This document shows, piece by piece, positions 1 to 8,058 of a stretch of DNA of 11,204 nucleotides (within the stretch, counting starts at the first letter, position 1; every line of letters begins with the position of its first letter). Under the pieces are notes generated by a model. That model saw only the letters and a program-made list of their open reading frames with translations, was not told the origin of the DNA and did no database searches. This stretch comes from Planctomycetota bacterium (GTDB lineage Bacteria; Planctomycetota; Planctomycetia; Planctomycetales; Planctomycetaceae). A program made the position numbers and the translations under genes. The stretch lies in assembly GCA_026692825.1 (NCBI GenBank), contig JAPLOC010000488.1, positions 1 to 11,204 of the forward strand, in the 5' to 3' direction.

Positions 1-1
1 G

Positions 2-48
2 GCGCAGACCCCTTGCCGGCTCGCCCGGCAGGTGAATCAGATCTGCGC
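2..48. repeat. GC-rich palindromic repeat, copy 1 (REP-like), downstream of the PEP-CTERM gene
   Basis: This is a two-tier imperfect palindrome. The outer arms are GCGCAGA (2-8) and TCTGCGC (42-48); the inner arms are TGCCGG (14-19) and CCGGCA (25-30) around a 5-base loop. The 26-base core at 11-36 matches the reverse complement of positions 3247-3272 at 25 of 26 bases, so it belongs to a dispersed family and is not just a local hairpin. It starts 22 bases past the stop of the PEP-CTERM gene and could also act as its transcription terminator. No T-run can be checked, because the window ends there. Confidence 0.6.
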
Positions 49-69
49 TCAGGTGCGTGTTGATGGGGG

Positions 70-792
70 TCACATCTTCGCTTGGAAACGACGACGCAGG
101 CCAATACCCACCACGATCCCGAATCCCGCCAAAACCGCAGTCGAAGGCTCGGGAACAGAGGATGGGCTGGCGACCTGGAGCAGCTCGGAAATCGCGTAGA
201 TTGGAATGGAATTCGCCGGATCAATCGCGCCGTCTGCCATCCATGCTCCCGATGTCGCGTAATAACGCCCGTATGTCGTGGGAGATGTCCCCAGGGGATT
301 GGATACGGTGCCAACGATCGTGGAACCGGTGAACACCGCTCCTCCAAATCCCAATTCCGGCGTTCCAAGCTGATTGATGTTCACTTCGTGGGCGATTGTA
401 CCGTCCCACAGGTCGGAAAACCCATTCGCGACCAGAACTCCCGTCGTTAAATAGACGGCTGCCGAGACCGCCGTGTGGTCCTTGGCATTTACCGTGGAAG
501 TCGAAACGACCGCCTTCCAGCTCAAACCCGGTCGATCCAGTACAGATCCAAACCCGTTGGCCTGGATCTGAGCGACGTGATCATAGTCGGCAATGTCCGA
601 AGACGCGGCCGTCGTACTGCCGTGCGTCACGAAAATGATGTGGAATGTGTCTCCCACACCAAGTCCTGCTGGTACCAGCGAATCGGAACTGAGGATCTGG
701 TAGATCCCCCCGGCGTTCGCCTGTTCGGGAGTCGCGAAACCCGCCACAAGAATCGCCAGCCATGCGACCACAACACAACGTTTCACACGCAT
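70..792 (-). CDS. PEP-CTERM-tagged exported protein of unknown function
   Basis: The predicted protein has 240 residues. It begins with a signal peptide (MRVKRC, a hydrophobic stretch, then a likely cut after ANA near residue 27). It ends with a PEP-CTERM sorting tag: VPEPST, a hydrophobic segment and a basic RRR cluster just before the C-terminus. In this system an exosortase removes the tag after export, and the protein is usually destined for the cell surface or extracellular matrix. The middle is rich in small and polar residues with no catalytic motif I recognise. The frame is open upstream to about position 900, but I chose the ATG at 792 because the signal peptide starts there and AGGTG lies 5 bases before it. 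No exosortase gene is in the window. Class is confident; function is unknown. Confidence 0.8.
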   Translation of the reverse strand: MRVKRCVVVAWLAILVAGFATPEQANAGGIYQILSSDSLVPAGLGVGDTFHIIFVTHGSTTAASSDIADYDHVAQIQANGFGSVLDRPGLSWKAVVSTSTVNAKDHTAVSAAVYLTTGVLVANGFSDLWDGTIAHEVNINQLGTPELGFGGAVFTGSTIVGTVSNPLGTSPTTYGRYYATSGAWMADGAIDPANSIPIYAISELLQVASPSSVPEPSTAVLAGFGIVVGIGLRRRFQAKM

Positions 793-845
793 CGAATCAC
801 CTGTTCTATTGGGGGGAGGATCAACCGGACGATGTCCAACAGATG

Positions 846-875
846 ACAATACCGCCGCTGGGGCCAAGATCTCAA
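846..875 (-). promoter_or_regulatory. Candidate sigma-70-type promoter of the PEP-CTERM gene
   Basis: Read on the minus strand, TTGAGA (870-875) is followed after 18 bases by TATTGT (846-851). This would place transcription start near 839 and give a leader of about 47 bases before the ATG at 792. Both hexamers are close to the sigma-70 consensus, but the call rests on pattern alone. Confidence 0.35.
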
Positions 876-913
876 CAACTTTCTTGTTTTTTTCAACCAC
901 CCGCTTGAAGACC

Positions 914-987
914 CAAAAATAGGGGCTTTCCCAGTGGCAGCGTCCGTTGACGCTCGCACGGCCGACTCCCGTTGGTCGCTGGCCGTG
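914..987 (-). terminator. Tandem hairpins after mreC, possible terminator region
   Basis: In the direction of mreC transcription there is a 7-bp inverted repeat (CACGGCC at 957-963 with GGCCGTG at 981-987). A compact 6-bp stem with a four-base loop follows (AGCGTC 939-944, GACGCT 949-954). About 20 bases later comes a run of five T on the transcribed strand (915-919). The T-run is not directly against the strong stem, so this is not a textbook intrinsic terminator, but it separates the mreBC unit from the next gene. Confidence 0.3.
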
Positions 988-1058
988 GCACCCTTCCGCA
1001 ATTCAGGCGGTTGGTTGTTTTTTCCGAATTCTCGAACGGTCACCTCCACGGATTTCCG

Positions 1059-2013
1059 TCAATTCGCCATGACGCGTTCCCGGTTCAATTTCAATCGCAA
1101 AACCTGAACGCGATCTCGGTGACTTGTCATTGCCGCCGGTGACACCACGACCGTCCATTCCCGGGCCGCCGGCTCCAGCTCGGCACGCACCACCCGACCG
1201 TAGTACATCGGCAATCGCAAGACGCCATCGGTGCCACTGGTATAGACCTCATCTCCCTCTGCGATCGGTTCGGTCACGTGCTTCAGGAGGCAACCGTCGG
1301 CACCGTCGCCAACCAGTGTTCCCTCCGCGATCACTTCCAGACCGCGTTCGGTCCGTCGCGCGACACGGGCCCGCCCGCTGAAGTCGGCGTCCGTGACACG
1401 GCGAACCGTACTGGTATGTCGTCCCACGTCGGCAATCTTTCCGACCACCACGCGCCCGGCATAGACCGCGTCCCCCGATTGAATCTCGCCCGATTCCCCT
1501 TGATCGATCAGGGGCAGCTCACTTTGCAAAACGATCGCAGACTCGGTCAGCCCGTCGGCGGAACCAACCGAGAGCAACCCTTTTTCCCGAACCAGAGCCG
1601 AAACCCCTTCTCCCAGCCAGTTCGCCTCGATCAATTCGGGAATCAACAGCGGCTTCGACGAAGTCGGCTTCGGACGGCGACCGTACTCCTCGGCGATTGC
1701 CACGCGTTCTCGCAGATCCGCCAGTTCCAATTCGAGTTGACGGTTGCGAGTCGCCAGTGCCGTTTGGGAGACATCAGGTGATTCGTCGGCATCGTCCGTT
1801 GACGGCGGGCGTCGTGAGCTCCAGGAATTCTCAATCGACGTCACACAGATTTGCACAATGTTTTGGGCGGGAGCCAGCGCGTCGCGGACCAGCGACCGCA
1901 GTTTGCCGACCAGGTCGACCGGGGCCAGGTTGAGCGCGCACGCGCCGAATATCAACCCGACCGCCAGTGCGAAGGGAAAACGCGTCGAGACCGGTTGGGG
2001 ATCGAACCCCACG

Positions 2014-2024
<11 letters not shown>
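1059..2024 (-). CDS. mreC: Rod shape-determining protein MreC
   Basis: MreC is a bitopic inner-membrane protein of the elongation machinery; it links cytoplasmic MreB to periplasmic wall-synthesis enzymes. The 321-residue product fits the family: a short basic N-terminus, one membrane segment at about residues 14-36, a coiled coil around 90-115 (LATRNRQLELELADLRERV), then a beta-rich periplasmic domain. That domain carries family-like stretches such as GRVVVGKIADVGRHTSTVRRVTD and a later GDEVYTSG. The start is well supported: GAAGGAG (2031-2037) lies 6 bases before the ATG, inside the end of mreB, and the two genes overlap by 11 bases, which implies translational coupling. Unusually, no mreD, pbp2 or rodA follows; the next gene is a separately promoted PEP-CTERM protein. 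Confidence 0.9.
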
Positions 2025-3063
<1,039 letters not shown>

Positions 3064-3113
3064 CCGTGCTGAGTCCGACGCAAAGCGTTGAAAAGACGAG
3101 AGTTAGAGGGGGC

Positions 3114-3143
3114 GTTGTAGCAGGGGACGGGGGACGGACTCAA
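3114..3143 (-). promoter_or_regulatory. Candidate sigma-70-type promoter of mreBC
   Basis: On the minus strand TTGAGT (3138-3143) is followed after 18 bases by TACAAC (3114-3119), which is preceded by TGC as in extended -10 promoters. This predicts a start near 3107 and a leader of roughly 44 bases before the mreB ATG. It is the best promoter match I found upstream of mreB. Confidence 0.45.
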
Positions 3144-3156
3144 GAGGAATTGAGTC
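3137..3156. promoter_or_regulatory. Perfect 7-bp inverted repeat over the mreB -35 element, possible operator
   Basis: GACTCAA (3137-3143) and TTGAGTC (3150-3156) form perfect arms around a 6-base spacer. The proximal arm contains the whole proposed mreB -35 hexamer, so a dimeric protein bound here would compete with RNA polymerase. It is a pattern only; no regulator gene is nearby to pair with it. Confidence 0.3.
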
Positions 3157-3242
3157 GGGGAACAAACCGCGAGATCGCGCGACAGACCTCGTACGATTTC
3201 TCGGTATCTATGCCGAGTGCGGCACCAATGTTAGCCACCGAT

Positions 3243-3274
3243 CTCCTTCACCTGCCGGGCGGGCCGGCAAGGAG
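3243..3274. repeat. GC-rich palindromic repeat, copy 2 (REP-like), upstream of mreB
   Basis: The inner arms TGCCGG (3253-3258) and CCGGCA (3264-3269) enclose a 5-base loop. Outer arms CTCCT (3243-3247) and AGGAG (3270-3274) extend the stem, leaving TCACC unpaired on the left side. The core 3247-3272 matches the reverse complement of 11-36 at 25 of 26 bases, including the same unpaired TTCACC. It sits between two divergent promoters, where a terminator role is unlikely, which supports a dispersed repeat. Confidence 0.6.
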
Positions 3275-3405
3275 TCGCTTAGAGAATGTCGCGTTTTCGG
3301 CCGTGCGGAGTATTACGAGGCTGCCATGAACCCAGGTTTGCCTCCCCGCGGCACCCGCGACGGGATTTGTCTCCGGATCGGTTTCGTCCCCCCGGGGCCT
3401 TGACG

Positions 3406-3411
3406 TACAAT
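3406..3411 (+). promoter_or_regulatory. Possible -10 element for the DUF1549/DUF1553 gene
   Basis: TACAAT fits a -10 hexamer and would give a leader of about 45 bases. The matching -35 position (TTCGTC, 3383-3388, 17-base spacer) is poor. TTGACG abuts the -10 directly and TTGACA at 3433-3438 has no partner, so the call is weak. Confidence 0.25.
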
Positions 3412-3463
3412 GAGCCGTTGCGACACACCCCATTGACAACTGTTCCCGTCGGAGTGGAGTTCG

Positions 3464-6034
3464 GTGACGAAGATTCCAGAAGCGATTCAACGATCGTGGA
3501 GTTTGACGCGCATTTCGCTTGCGGTGCTGGCGATTGGTCTGGTCTCCCCCGCGAAGGCTGAGCCGCCCGGTCTCGACTTCAACCGCGACATTCGGCCGAT
3601 CCTCTCCGAAAACTGCTTCTACTGCCACGGACAAGACGCGAACAAACGGCAGGGAGACCTGCGGCTCGATCTGCGCGAAGAGGCGCTGAAGTCGCAGGCG
3701 ATTGTCCCGGGCGACTTGGCGGCGAGTGAGCTGATCCGTCGGATTCGAACCGAAAATCACGACGAGTTGATGCCCCCTCCCAAGTCCAACCGCAAACTGA
3801 CCGATCAACAGAAGCAAACGCTTGAGCGATGGGTTTCCGAGGGGGCCGATTATCTGTCGCATTGGGCTTTCGTCACCCCAGTCAAGCCCCTGGCTCCAGC
3901 GGTGAAACAAGGCGACTGGGTGCGCTCGCCGATTGATCGGTTCATCCTCGCGAAACTCGAAGCGGATGGTCTCACGCCGTCCCCTGAAGCGGACCGCGCC
4001 ACACTGATCAAACGGTTGTCGATCGACTTGACCGGGCTTCCCCCCACCCCCGCCGAGGTCGACAGTTTCGTTTCCGACCCCGATCCCAAGGCGTACGAGA
4101 AACTTGTCGATCGGTTGCTGGCGAGCGAACATTACGGCGAGCGGATGGCACTCCCTTGGCTCGACGCCGCGCGGTACGCCGACAGCAATGGGTTTCAACA
4201 AGATGGTGACACCTGGCAGTGGATGTGGCGGGACTGGGTAGTGCGGGCGTTGAACTCCGACCTGCCGTTTGACCAATTCACGATCTGGCAGCTTGCGGGC
4301 GATCTATTGCCCGACGCGACGACCGACCAGAAAATCGCCAGCGGGTTCAACCGGAATCACTTGTTGAACGGTGAGGGGGGGGCGATTGCCGAAGAGCAAC
4401 GGTTCGTCAACCTGTTCGATCGCATCGACACGACGGCGACCACCTGGCTCGGGCTGACGATGGCGTGCGCCCAATGCCACGATCACAAATACGATCCGAT
4501 CACCCGACGCGACTACTACGGCTTGATGGACGCGTTCAATCGCGTTCCCGAGAGTGGCACGCCCCAGTACTTCTCTTCCAGAGTTCGGGTGGCCGCTCCG
4601 TTCATCGAGGTTCCGTCGGAAGAGAACAAGGCAAAATTCGCTGAATTTGACGCCCAAATCGCGGCAGCCGACGCCGAGGCGAAAGTGATTTCCAACGCCG
4701 CGTACGAAGGCTGGCGTTCCGGGCTGTTCGCCGACGGGAAGCCGGCGGAAGGGAAAGGTCTGTCGGAAGGATTGTCGGCTCTGTTGCGCAAGCCCGACGG
4801 AGAACGCACGGAGGCCGAAAAAGCGTCGATCGAAACCGATCTCCGCAAGCACTTTGACGAAAAAGTGCGGGGGACACTCGCGGGAAAACTTCCCGTTTTG
4901 ACAAAGGCCGACCGGTTGCGGCAGGATCTGGCGAACTATCGGGCCGACCGGTTGCCCCGCGTGATGGTGATGAGCGACGCGCAGCCGCGCGAGACGAAGA
5001 TTCTCGACCGGGGCGAGTACCTGAAGCCCCTTGAGAAAGTCACGTTTTCAACCCCGGCGTTCCTTCCGCCATTGTCTAAGGACGCTCCGCAAAATCGCCT
5101 GGGGCTGGCGCAGTGGCTGATGTCCCCCGAGCATCCCCTGACCGCGCGGGTGCAGGTCAACCGGATGTGGCAGCATTTCTTCGGCGCGGGGATCGTGAAA
5201 ACATCGGAAGACTTCGGCGTGCAGAGCGAGTTTCCAATTCACGGCGCGCCCTTGGACTGGCTGGCGGTCGAATTCCGAGAGCGTGGCTGGAGCATGAAAG
5301 CGATGCATCGCGAAATTGTGATGAGCGCGACATACCGGCAATCGAGCCGGGTCACGCCTGACCAGCGGCTGCGCGACCCGGAAAACCGCCTTTTCTCGCG
5401 AGCCGCCCGTTTCCGCATGCCCTCTTTGGTGTTGCGGGACTGGGCCCTGGCGGCTTCGGGAGTACTCAACGATCGGCTCGGAGGGTCACCCGTCTATCCG
5501 TACCAGCCCGATGCGGTCTGGGAAGCTCTGGCGATCACCAAAGAACGGGACTTCACCTATCCCGCGTCGTCTGGAAGCGACTTGTACCGGCGGAGTCTGT
5601 ACACATTCTGGCGTCGGACGGTCGGTCCCGCGAACATGTTCGACACGTCCAATCGGCAAACGTGCCGGGTACGGGTCGGCGCGACCAGCACACCGCTGCA
5701 CGCGCTGACCACGCTCAACGACCCGACCTGGGTTGAGGCGGCGCGACTGCTTGCAGAGCAAAGTCACAAATCGTCCGGTGATCTGACCGGCCGCCTGACC
5801 CACGCATTCCGCCGGGTCGTCTGCCGCCCCCCGACCGAGAACGATTTGAAGATCCTGCGTCGCGCCTACGATCGACAGGCCACCCTGTTCCGCGGAAATC
5901 CCGAAGCCGCCCAAAAACTTCTCGCGGTCGGCGCGGCCCAGCGCGACGCATCTCTCGACCCCACCGAACACGCCGCCCTCACCTCCGTCTGCCTCGCCAT
6001 CCTCAACCTCGACGAATCCCTCACCCGCGAATAA
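3464..6034 (+). CDS. Secreted planctomycete cytochrome-like protein, PSCyt1-DUF1549-DUF1553
   Basis: The predicted protein has 856 residues and a signal peptide (about 1-32, cut after AKA). A PSCyt1 cytochrome-c-like domain follows, starting FNRDIRPIL, with heme motif CFYCH (51-55) and a downstream MPPP (103-106) that could supply the Met ligand. A DUF1549 (PSCyt2) domain spans about 155-360, with a second CxxCH (CAQCH, 335-339). DUF1553 (PSD1) begins near 545 (RLGLAQWLMSPEHPLTARV) and runs towards the C-terminus. The linker at about 380-490 is charged and alanine-rich. This family is greatly expanded in planctomycetes; its biochemical role is not settled, though links to polysaccharide breakdown have been proposed. 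It should act outside the cytoplasm. The GTG start is favoured by two GGAG boxes 4-12 bases upstream and by the signal peptide. The usual partner, a DUF1501 gene, is not downstream. Confidence 0.92.
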   Translation: MTKIPEAIQRSWSLTRISLAVLAIGLVSPAKAEPPGLDFNRDIRPILSENCFYCHGQDANKRQGDLRLDLREEALKSQAIVPGDLAASELIRRIRTENHDELMPPPKSNRKLTDQQKQTLERWVSEGADYLSHWAFVTPVKPLAPAVKQGDWVRSPIDRFILAKLEADGLTPSPEADRATLIKRLSIDLTGLPPTPAEVDSFVSDPDPKAYEKLVDRLLASEHYGERMALPWLDAARYADSNGFQQDGDTWQWMWRDWVVRALNSDLPFDQFTIWQLAGDLLPDATTDQKIASGFNRNHLLNGEGGAIAEEQRFVNLFDRIDTTATTWLGLTMACAQCHDHKYDPITRRDYYGLMDAFNRVPESGTPQYFSSRVRVAAPFIEVPSEENKAKFAEFDAQIAAADAEAKVISNAAYEGWRSGLFADGKPAEGKGLSEGLSALLRKPDGERTEAEKASIETDLRKHFDEKVRGTLAGKLPVLTKADRLRQDLANYRADRLPRVMVMSDAQPRETKILDRGEYLKPLEKVTFSTPAFLPPLSKDAPQNRLGLAQWLMSPEHPLTARVQVNRMWQHFFGAGIVKTSEDFGVQSEFPIHGAPLDWLAVEFRERGWSMKAMHREIVMSATYRQSSRVTPDQRLRDPENRLFSRAARFRMPSLVLRDWALAASGVLNDRLGGSPVYPYQPDAVWEALAITKERDFTYPASSGSDLYRRSLYTFWRRTVGPANMFDTSNRQTCRVRVGATSTPLHALTTLNDPTWVEAARLLAEQSHKSSGDLTGRLTHAFRRVVCRPPTENDLKILRRAYDRQATLFRGNPEAAQKLLAVGAAQRDASLDPTEHAALTSVCLAILNLDESLTRE

Positions 6035-6041
6035 CTTTCGT

Positions 6042-6075
6042 CTTCATCCTTCCGCCTTCATCCTTCCTCCTTCCA
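6042..6075. repeat. Pyrimidine-rich direct repeats in the spacer before the flavin reductase gene
   Basis: The 43-base spacer is almost all C and T on the plus strand. The 12-mer CTTCATCCTTCC occurs perfectly at 6042-6053 and 6056-6067 (14-base period) and is followed by further CCTCCTTCC. It occupies the place where a ribosome binding site for the ATG at 6078 would be expected, and no purine-rich site is present. Confidence 0.6.
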
Positions 6076-6077
6076 AA

Positions 6078-6554
6078 ATGCCCTTCGACCCCAAACTCCA
6101 GCGAAAAATCATGGGCCACTTCGCCACCGGCGTGACTGTGGTCACCACCGGTGAAGGGGCGGCTCGAACGGGACTCACTGCGAATGCCGTCACGTCGTTG
6201 TCTCTTGACCCTCCGCTGGTGCTGGTCGCGGTCGACAATCGCTCGGCCAGTCGGGACGACCTCAAGGCGAACAAGAGCTTCGCGATCAATCTTCTGACCT
6301 TGGAACAGGAAGAGGTTTCCAAGCGGTTCGCGACTCCCGGTCCCAAGGATTTCTCGGGGATCGGCTGGAAAACTGCCCTTACGGGGGCACCCATTCTCGA
6401 GGGATGCCTGGGCTGGGTCGACTGCAAACTGCATGAAGTGCTGCCCGGCGGGGACCACGAGATCTTCATCGGCGAAATCGTCGCGGGGGAATGTCAGGAT
6501 GGGGCCGCCCCGTTGCTGTACTTCGCGGGAAAATACCGGAGGCTCGCAGAGTGA
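6078..6554 (+). CDS. Flavin reductase domain protein (flavin:NAD(P)H oxidoreductase or FMN-binding)
   Basis: The 158-residue product matches the flavin reductase-like domain family (HpaC/RutF type) over its whole length. It begins with a helix and FATGVTVVTT (about residues 15-24), then GLTANAVTSLSLDPPLVLVAV (about 34-54), then SASRDDLKANKSFAINLL. Members bind FMN or FAD and use NAD(P)H to supply reduced flavin to a partner monooxygenase, although some planctomycete homologs may be simple flavoproteins. The protein looks cytosolic, with no signal peptide. It lies 43 bases after the DUF1553 gene and 46 bases before the dehydrogenase, so co-transcription is likely. No monooxygenase partner is in the window. 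No Shine-Dalgarno site precedes the ATG; the start is chosen because the family N-terminus fits there. Confidence 0.85.
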   Translation: MPFDPKLQRKIMGHFATGVTVVTTGEGAARTGLTANAVTSLSLDPPLVLVAVDNRSASRDDLKANKSFAINLLTLEQEEVSKRFATPGPKDFSGIGWKTALTGAPILEGCLGWVDCKLHEVLPGGDHEIFIGEIVAGECQDGAAPLLYFAGKYRRLAE

Positions 6555-6600
6555 GTTCGTTCGTCCCGAGCAGACCCCGTGATTCGAGCGCATCCTGATC

Positions 6601-8058
6601 ATGACCTCGACAGCCCGGCTGAAGAACTTCATCGGTGGCGTCTGGTGCGAGCCGGCGGGGGCCGAATACCTCCCGGTCGTTAATCCGGCGACCGCGAGCC
6701 CGCTCGCGTACGTGCCACAGTCGGATGCCGCCGCTGTCGGATCCGCCGTCGAAGTCGCCAGCCGTGTGTACCGCAATTGGAGACGCATCCCGCCGAACGA
6801 TCGCGCGCAGTTTCTCTACCGGTTCAAGACGCTGCTCGAAGCGCACCAGACCGAGCTGGCGCGCACGATCACCGATGAGTGCGGCAAGACACTGGCCGAG
6901 GCATCAGCCGAGGTTCGCCGCGGAATCGAAAACGTCGAAGTCGCCTGTGGCATTCCGACCTACCTGCAAGGCTGGAACAACGAAGACATTTCCCCGGGGG
7001 TGGACGAACATCTGTTTCGGCAGCCGTTGGGTGTCGTGGCGGCGATCACGCCGTTCAATTTTCCCGCGATGATTCCGCTCTGGTTTCTGCCGTACGCCAT
7101 CGCGTGTGGCAATTGCTTCATCTTAAAACCGAGCGAAAAGGTGCCCCGCACCAGTGTGCGGCTGTTCGAACTATTGGAACAAACCGGGCTACCGGCTGGC
7201 GTGGCGCAACTCGTTCACGGCGGACGCCCGGCGGTCGATTCGCTGATCGAACACCCGGGAATATCGGCGATCTCGTTTGTCGGTTCGACCAGCGCGGCCC
7301 GGCAGGTTTACGGTCGGGCCGCCGCGAATGGAAAACGAGTGCAGTGCCAGGGAGGGGCGAAGAACCCGGTTGTCATTCTTCCCGACGCCGACATGGAACT
7401 GACCACTCAGATTGTCGCCGACAGCGCTTTTGGCTGCGCGGGACAGCGCTGTCTGGCGGCATCGACGGCGATCGCCGTGGGAACAGCGGGGGACCGGTTT
7501 TGTGCCGCGATCTCGGAGGCGGCCAGTTCCCGACGCGTCGGTTACGGTGCTGACCCCGGGGTGCAGATGGGGCCGGTGATTTCGTCCGAGAGTCGCGAAC
7601 GGGTCGAACGGCTGATCGGATCCGGTTGTGTCGGCGGCGGACGGATTCTGGTCGATGGTCGCGGCAAGACGGTCGACGGTTTCGAAGACGGATTCTTTCT
7701 CTTTCCGACGATCCTGGATGAGGTCTCTCCCACGTCGGAACTTGCCAGAACCGAGGTGTTTGGTCCCGTACTGAGTCTGATCCGGGCGACCGATCTCGAC
7801 GAAGCGATCGCGATGATCAACTGTGCCGAGTACGGCAACATGGCCAGCATTTTCACCACCAGTGGCGGCGCGGCGCGAAAATTCCGTTACGAAGTCGAAG
7901 CGGGAAACATCGGCATCAACATCGGCGTCGCCGCCCCGATGGCCTATTTCCCCTTCAGTGGTGCGAAGGCGAGTTTCCTGGGAGATCTCCACGCCCAGGG
8001 AAGACATGGTGTCGAGTTCTACACCCAGACCAAGGTAGTCGTGGAACGGTGGCCATGA
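6601..8058 (+). CDS. mmsA: CoA-acylating methylmalonate-semialdehyde dehydrogenase (MmsA/IolA family)
   Basis: This family oxidises methylmalonate or malonate semialdehyde with NAD and CoA, releasing CO2 to give propionyl-CoA or acetyl-CoA (valine, inositol and beta-alanine breakdown). The 485-residue protein has the family length. The Rossmann part includes ITPFNFPAMIPLWFLPYAIACGN read as two blocks (149-158 and 159-171), LKPSEKVP (175-182) and FVGST (226-230). The catalytic cysteine is C284 in GQRCLA. The general-base glutamate of ordinary aldehyde dehydrogenases is replaced by Q250 in QGGAKNP, as expected for CoA-acylating members. The C-terminal stretch with FSGAKASFLGD and GVEFYTQTK is typical of the family. 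It overlaps the next gene by four bases (ATGA). Another acylating aldehyde dehydrogenase specificity, for example for a substituted acetaldehyde, cannot be excluded. Confidence 0.88.
   Translation: MTSTARLKNFIGGVWCEPAGAEYLPVVNPATASPLAYVPQSDAAAVGSAVEVASRVYRNWRRIPPNDRAQFLYRFKTLLEAHQTELARTITDECGKTLAEASAEVRRGIENVEVACGIPTYLQGWNNEDISPGVDEHLFRQPLGVVAAITPFNFPAMIPLWFLPYAIACGNCFILKPSEKVPRTSVRLFELLEQTGLPAGVAQLVHGGRPAVDSLIEHPGISAISFVGSTSAARQVYGRAAANGKRVQCQGGAKNPVVILPDADMELTTQIVADSAFGCAGQRCLAASTAIAVGTAGDRFCAAISEAASSRRVGYGADPGVQMGPVISSESRERVERLIGSGCVGGGRILVDGRGKTVDGFEDGFFLFPTILDEVSPTSELARTEVFGPVLSLIRATDLDEAIAMINCAEYGNMASIFTTSGGAARKFRYEVEAGNIGINIGVAAPMAYFPFSGAKASFLGDLHAQGRHGVEFYTQTKVVVERWP

Larger units (their letters stand above)
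3064..3463. other. 400-base divergent intergenic region between mreB and the DUF1549/DUF1553 gene
   Basis: I see no convincing gene here. On the minus side it holds an mreB promoter candidate (3114-3143) overlapped by an inverted repeat (3137-3156). There are further short palindromes at 3168-3179 (CGCGA-GA-TCGCG) and 3200-3217 (CTCGG and CCGAG arms), then the palindromic repeat copy 2 (3243-3274). On the plus side a possible -10 element lies at 3406-3411 and a purine-rich ribosome binding site (two GGAG, 3451-3459) precedes the GTG start at 3464. Confidence 0.6.

Noticed and set aside
793..900. N-terminal extension of the PEP-CTERM protein to an upstream start at 900
   Set aside because: The extension would bury the signal peptide 36 residues inside the protein, and it overlaps the promoter candidate. 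The ATG at 792 has an AGGTG site.
970..990. Possible sigma-54 site (TGGCAC) linked to PEP-CTERM regulation
   Set aside because: TGGCAC is on the plus strand, facing away from the PEP-CTERM gene, and the downstream TTGC half is missing.
783..1049. Minus-strand frame of 88 codons in the place where mreD would be expected
   Set aside because: It starts with GTG inside an SD-like sequence, has no membrane segments as MreD would, and runs over the start of the PEP-CTERM gene in another frame.
3433..3438. TTGACA, a perfect -35 hexamer
   Set aside because: The matching -10 position falls on the GGAG ribosome-binding region at about 3456 and has no resemblance to a -10 element.
3248..4276. Open frame of 342 codons on the minus strand
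   Set aside because: It lies antisense to the secretion signal and to the PSCyt1 and DUF1549 domains of the real gene and its translation shows no recognisable motif. Long antisense frames are common in GC-rich coding DNA.
7189..8007. Open frame of 272 codons on the minus strand
   Set aside because: It is antisense to the catalytic half of the dehydrogenase gene; the translation is rich in Arg, Asp and Gly without domain features.
8049..8054. Upstream GTG start for the thiamine-enzyme subunit
   Set aside because: It would add only two residues; the ATG at 8055 forms the typical ATGA coupling with the dehydrogenase stop.
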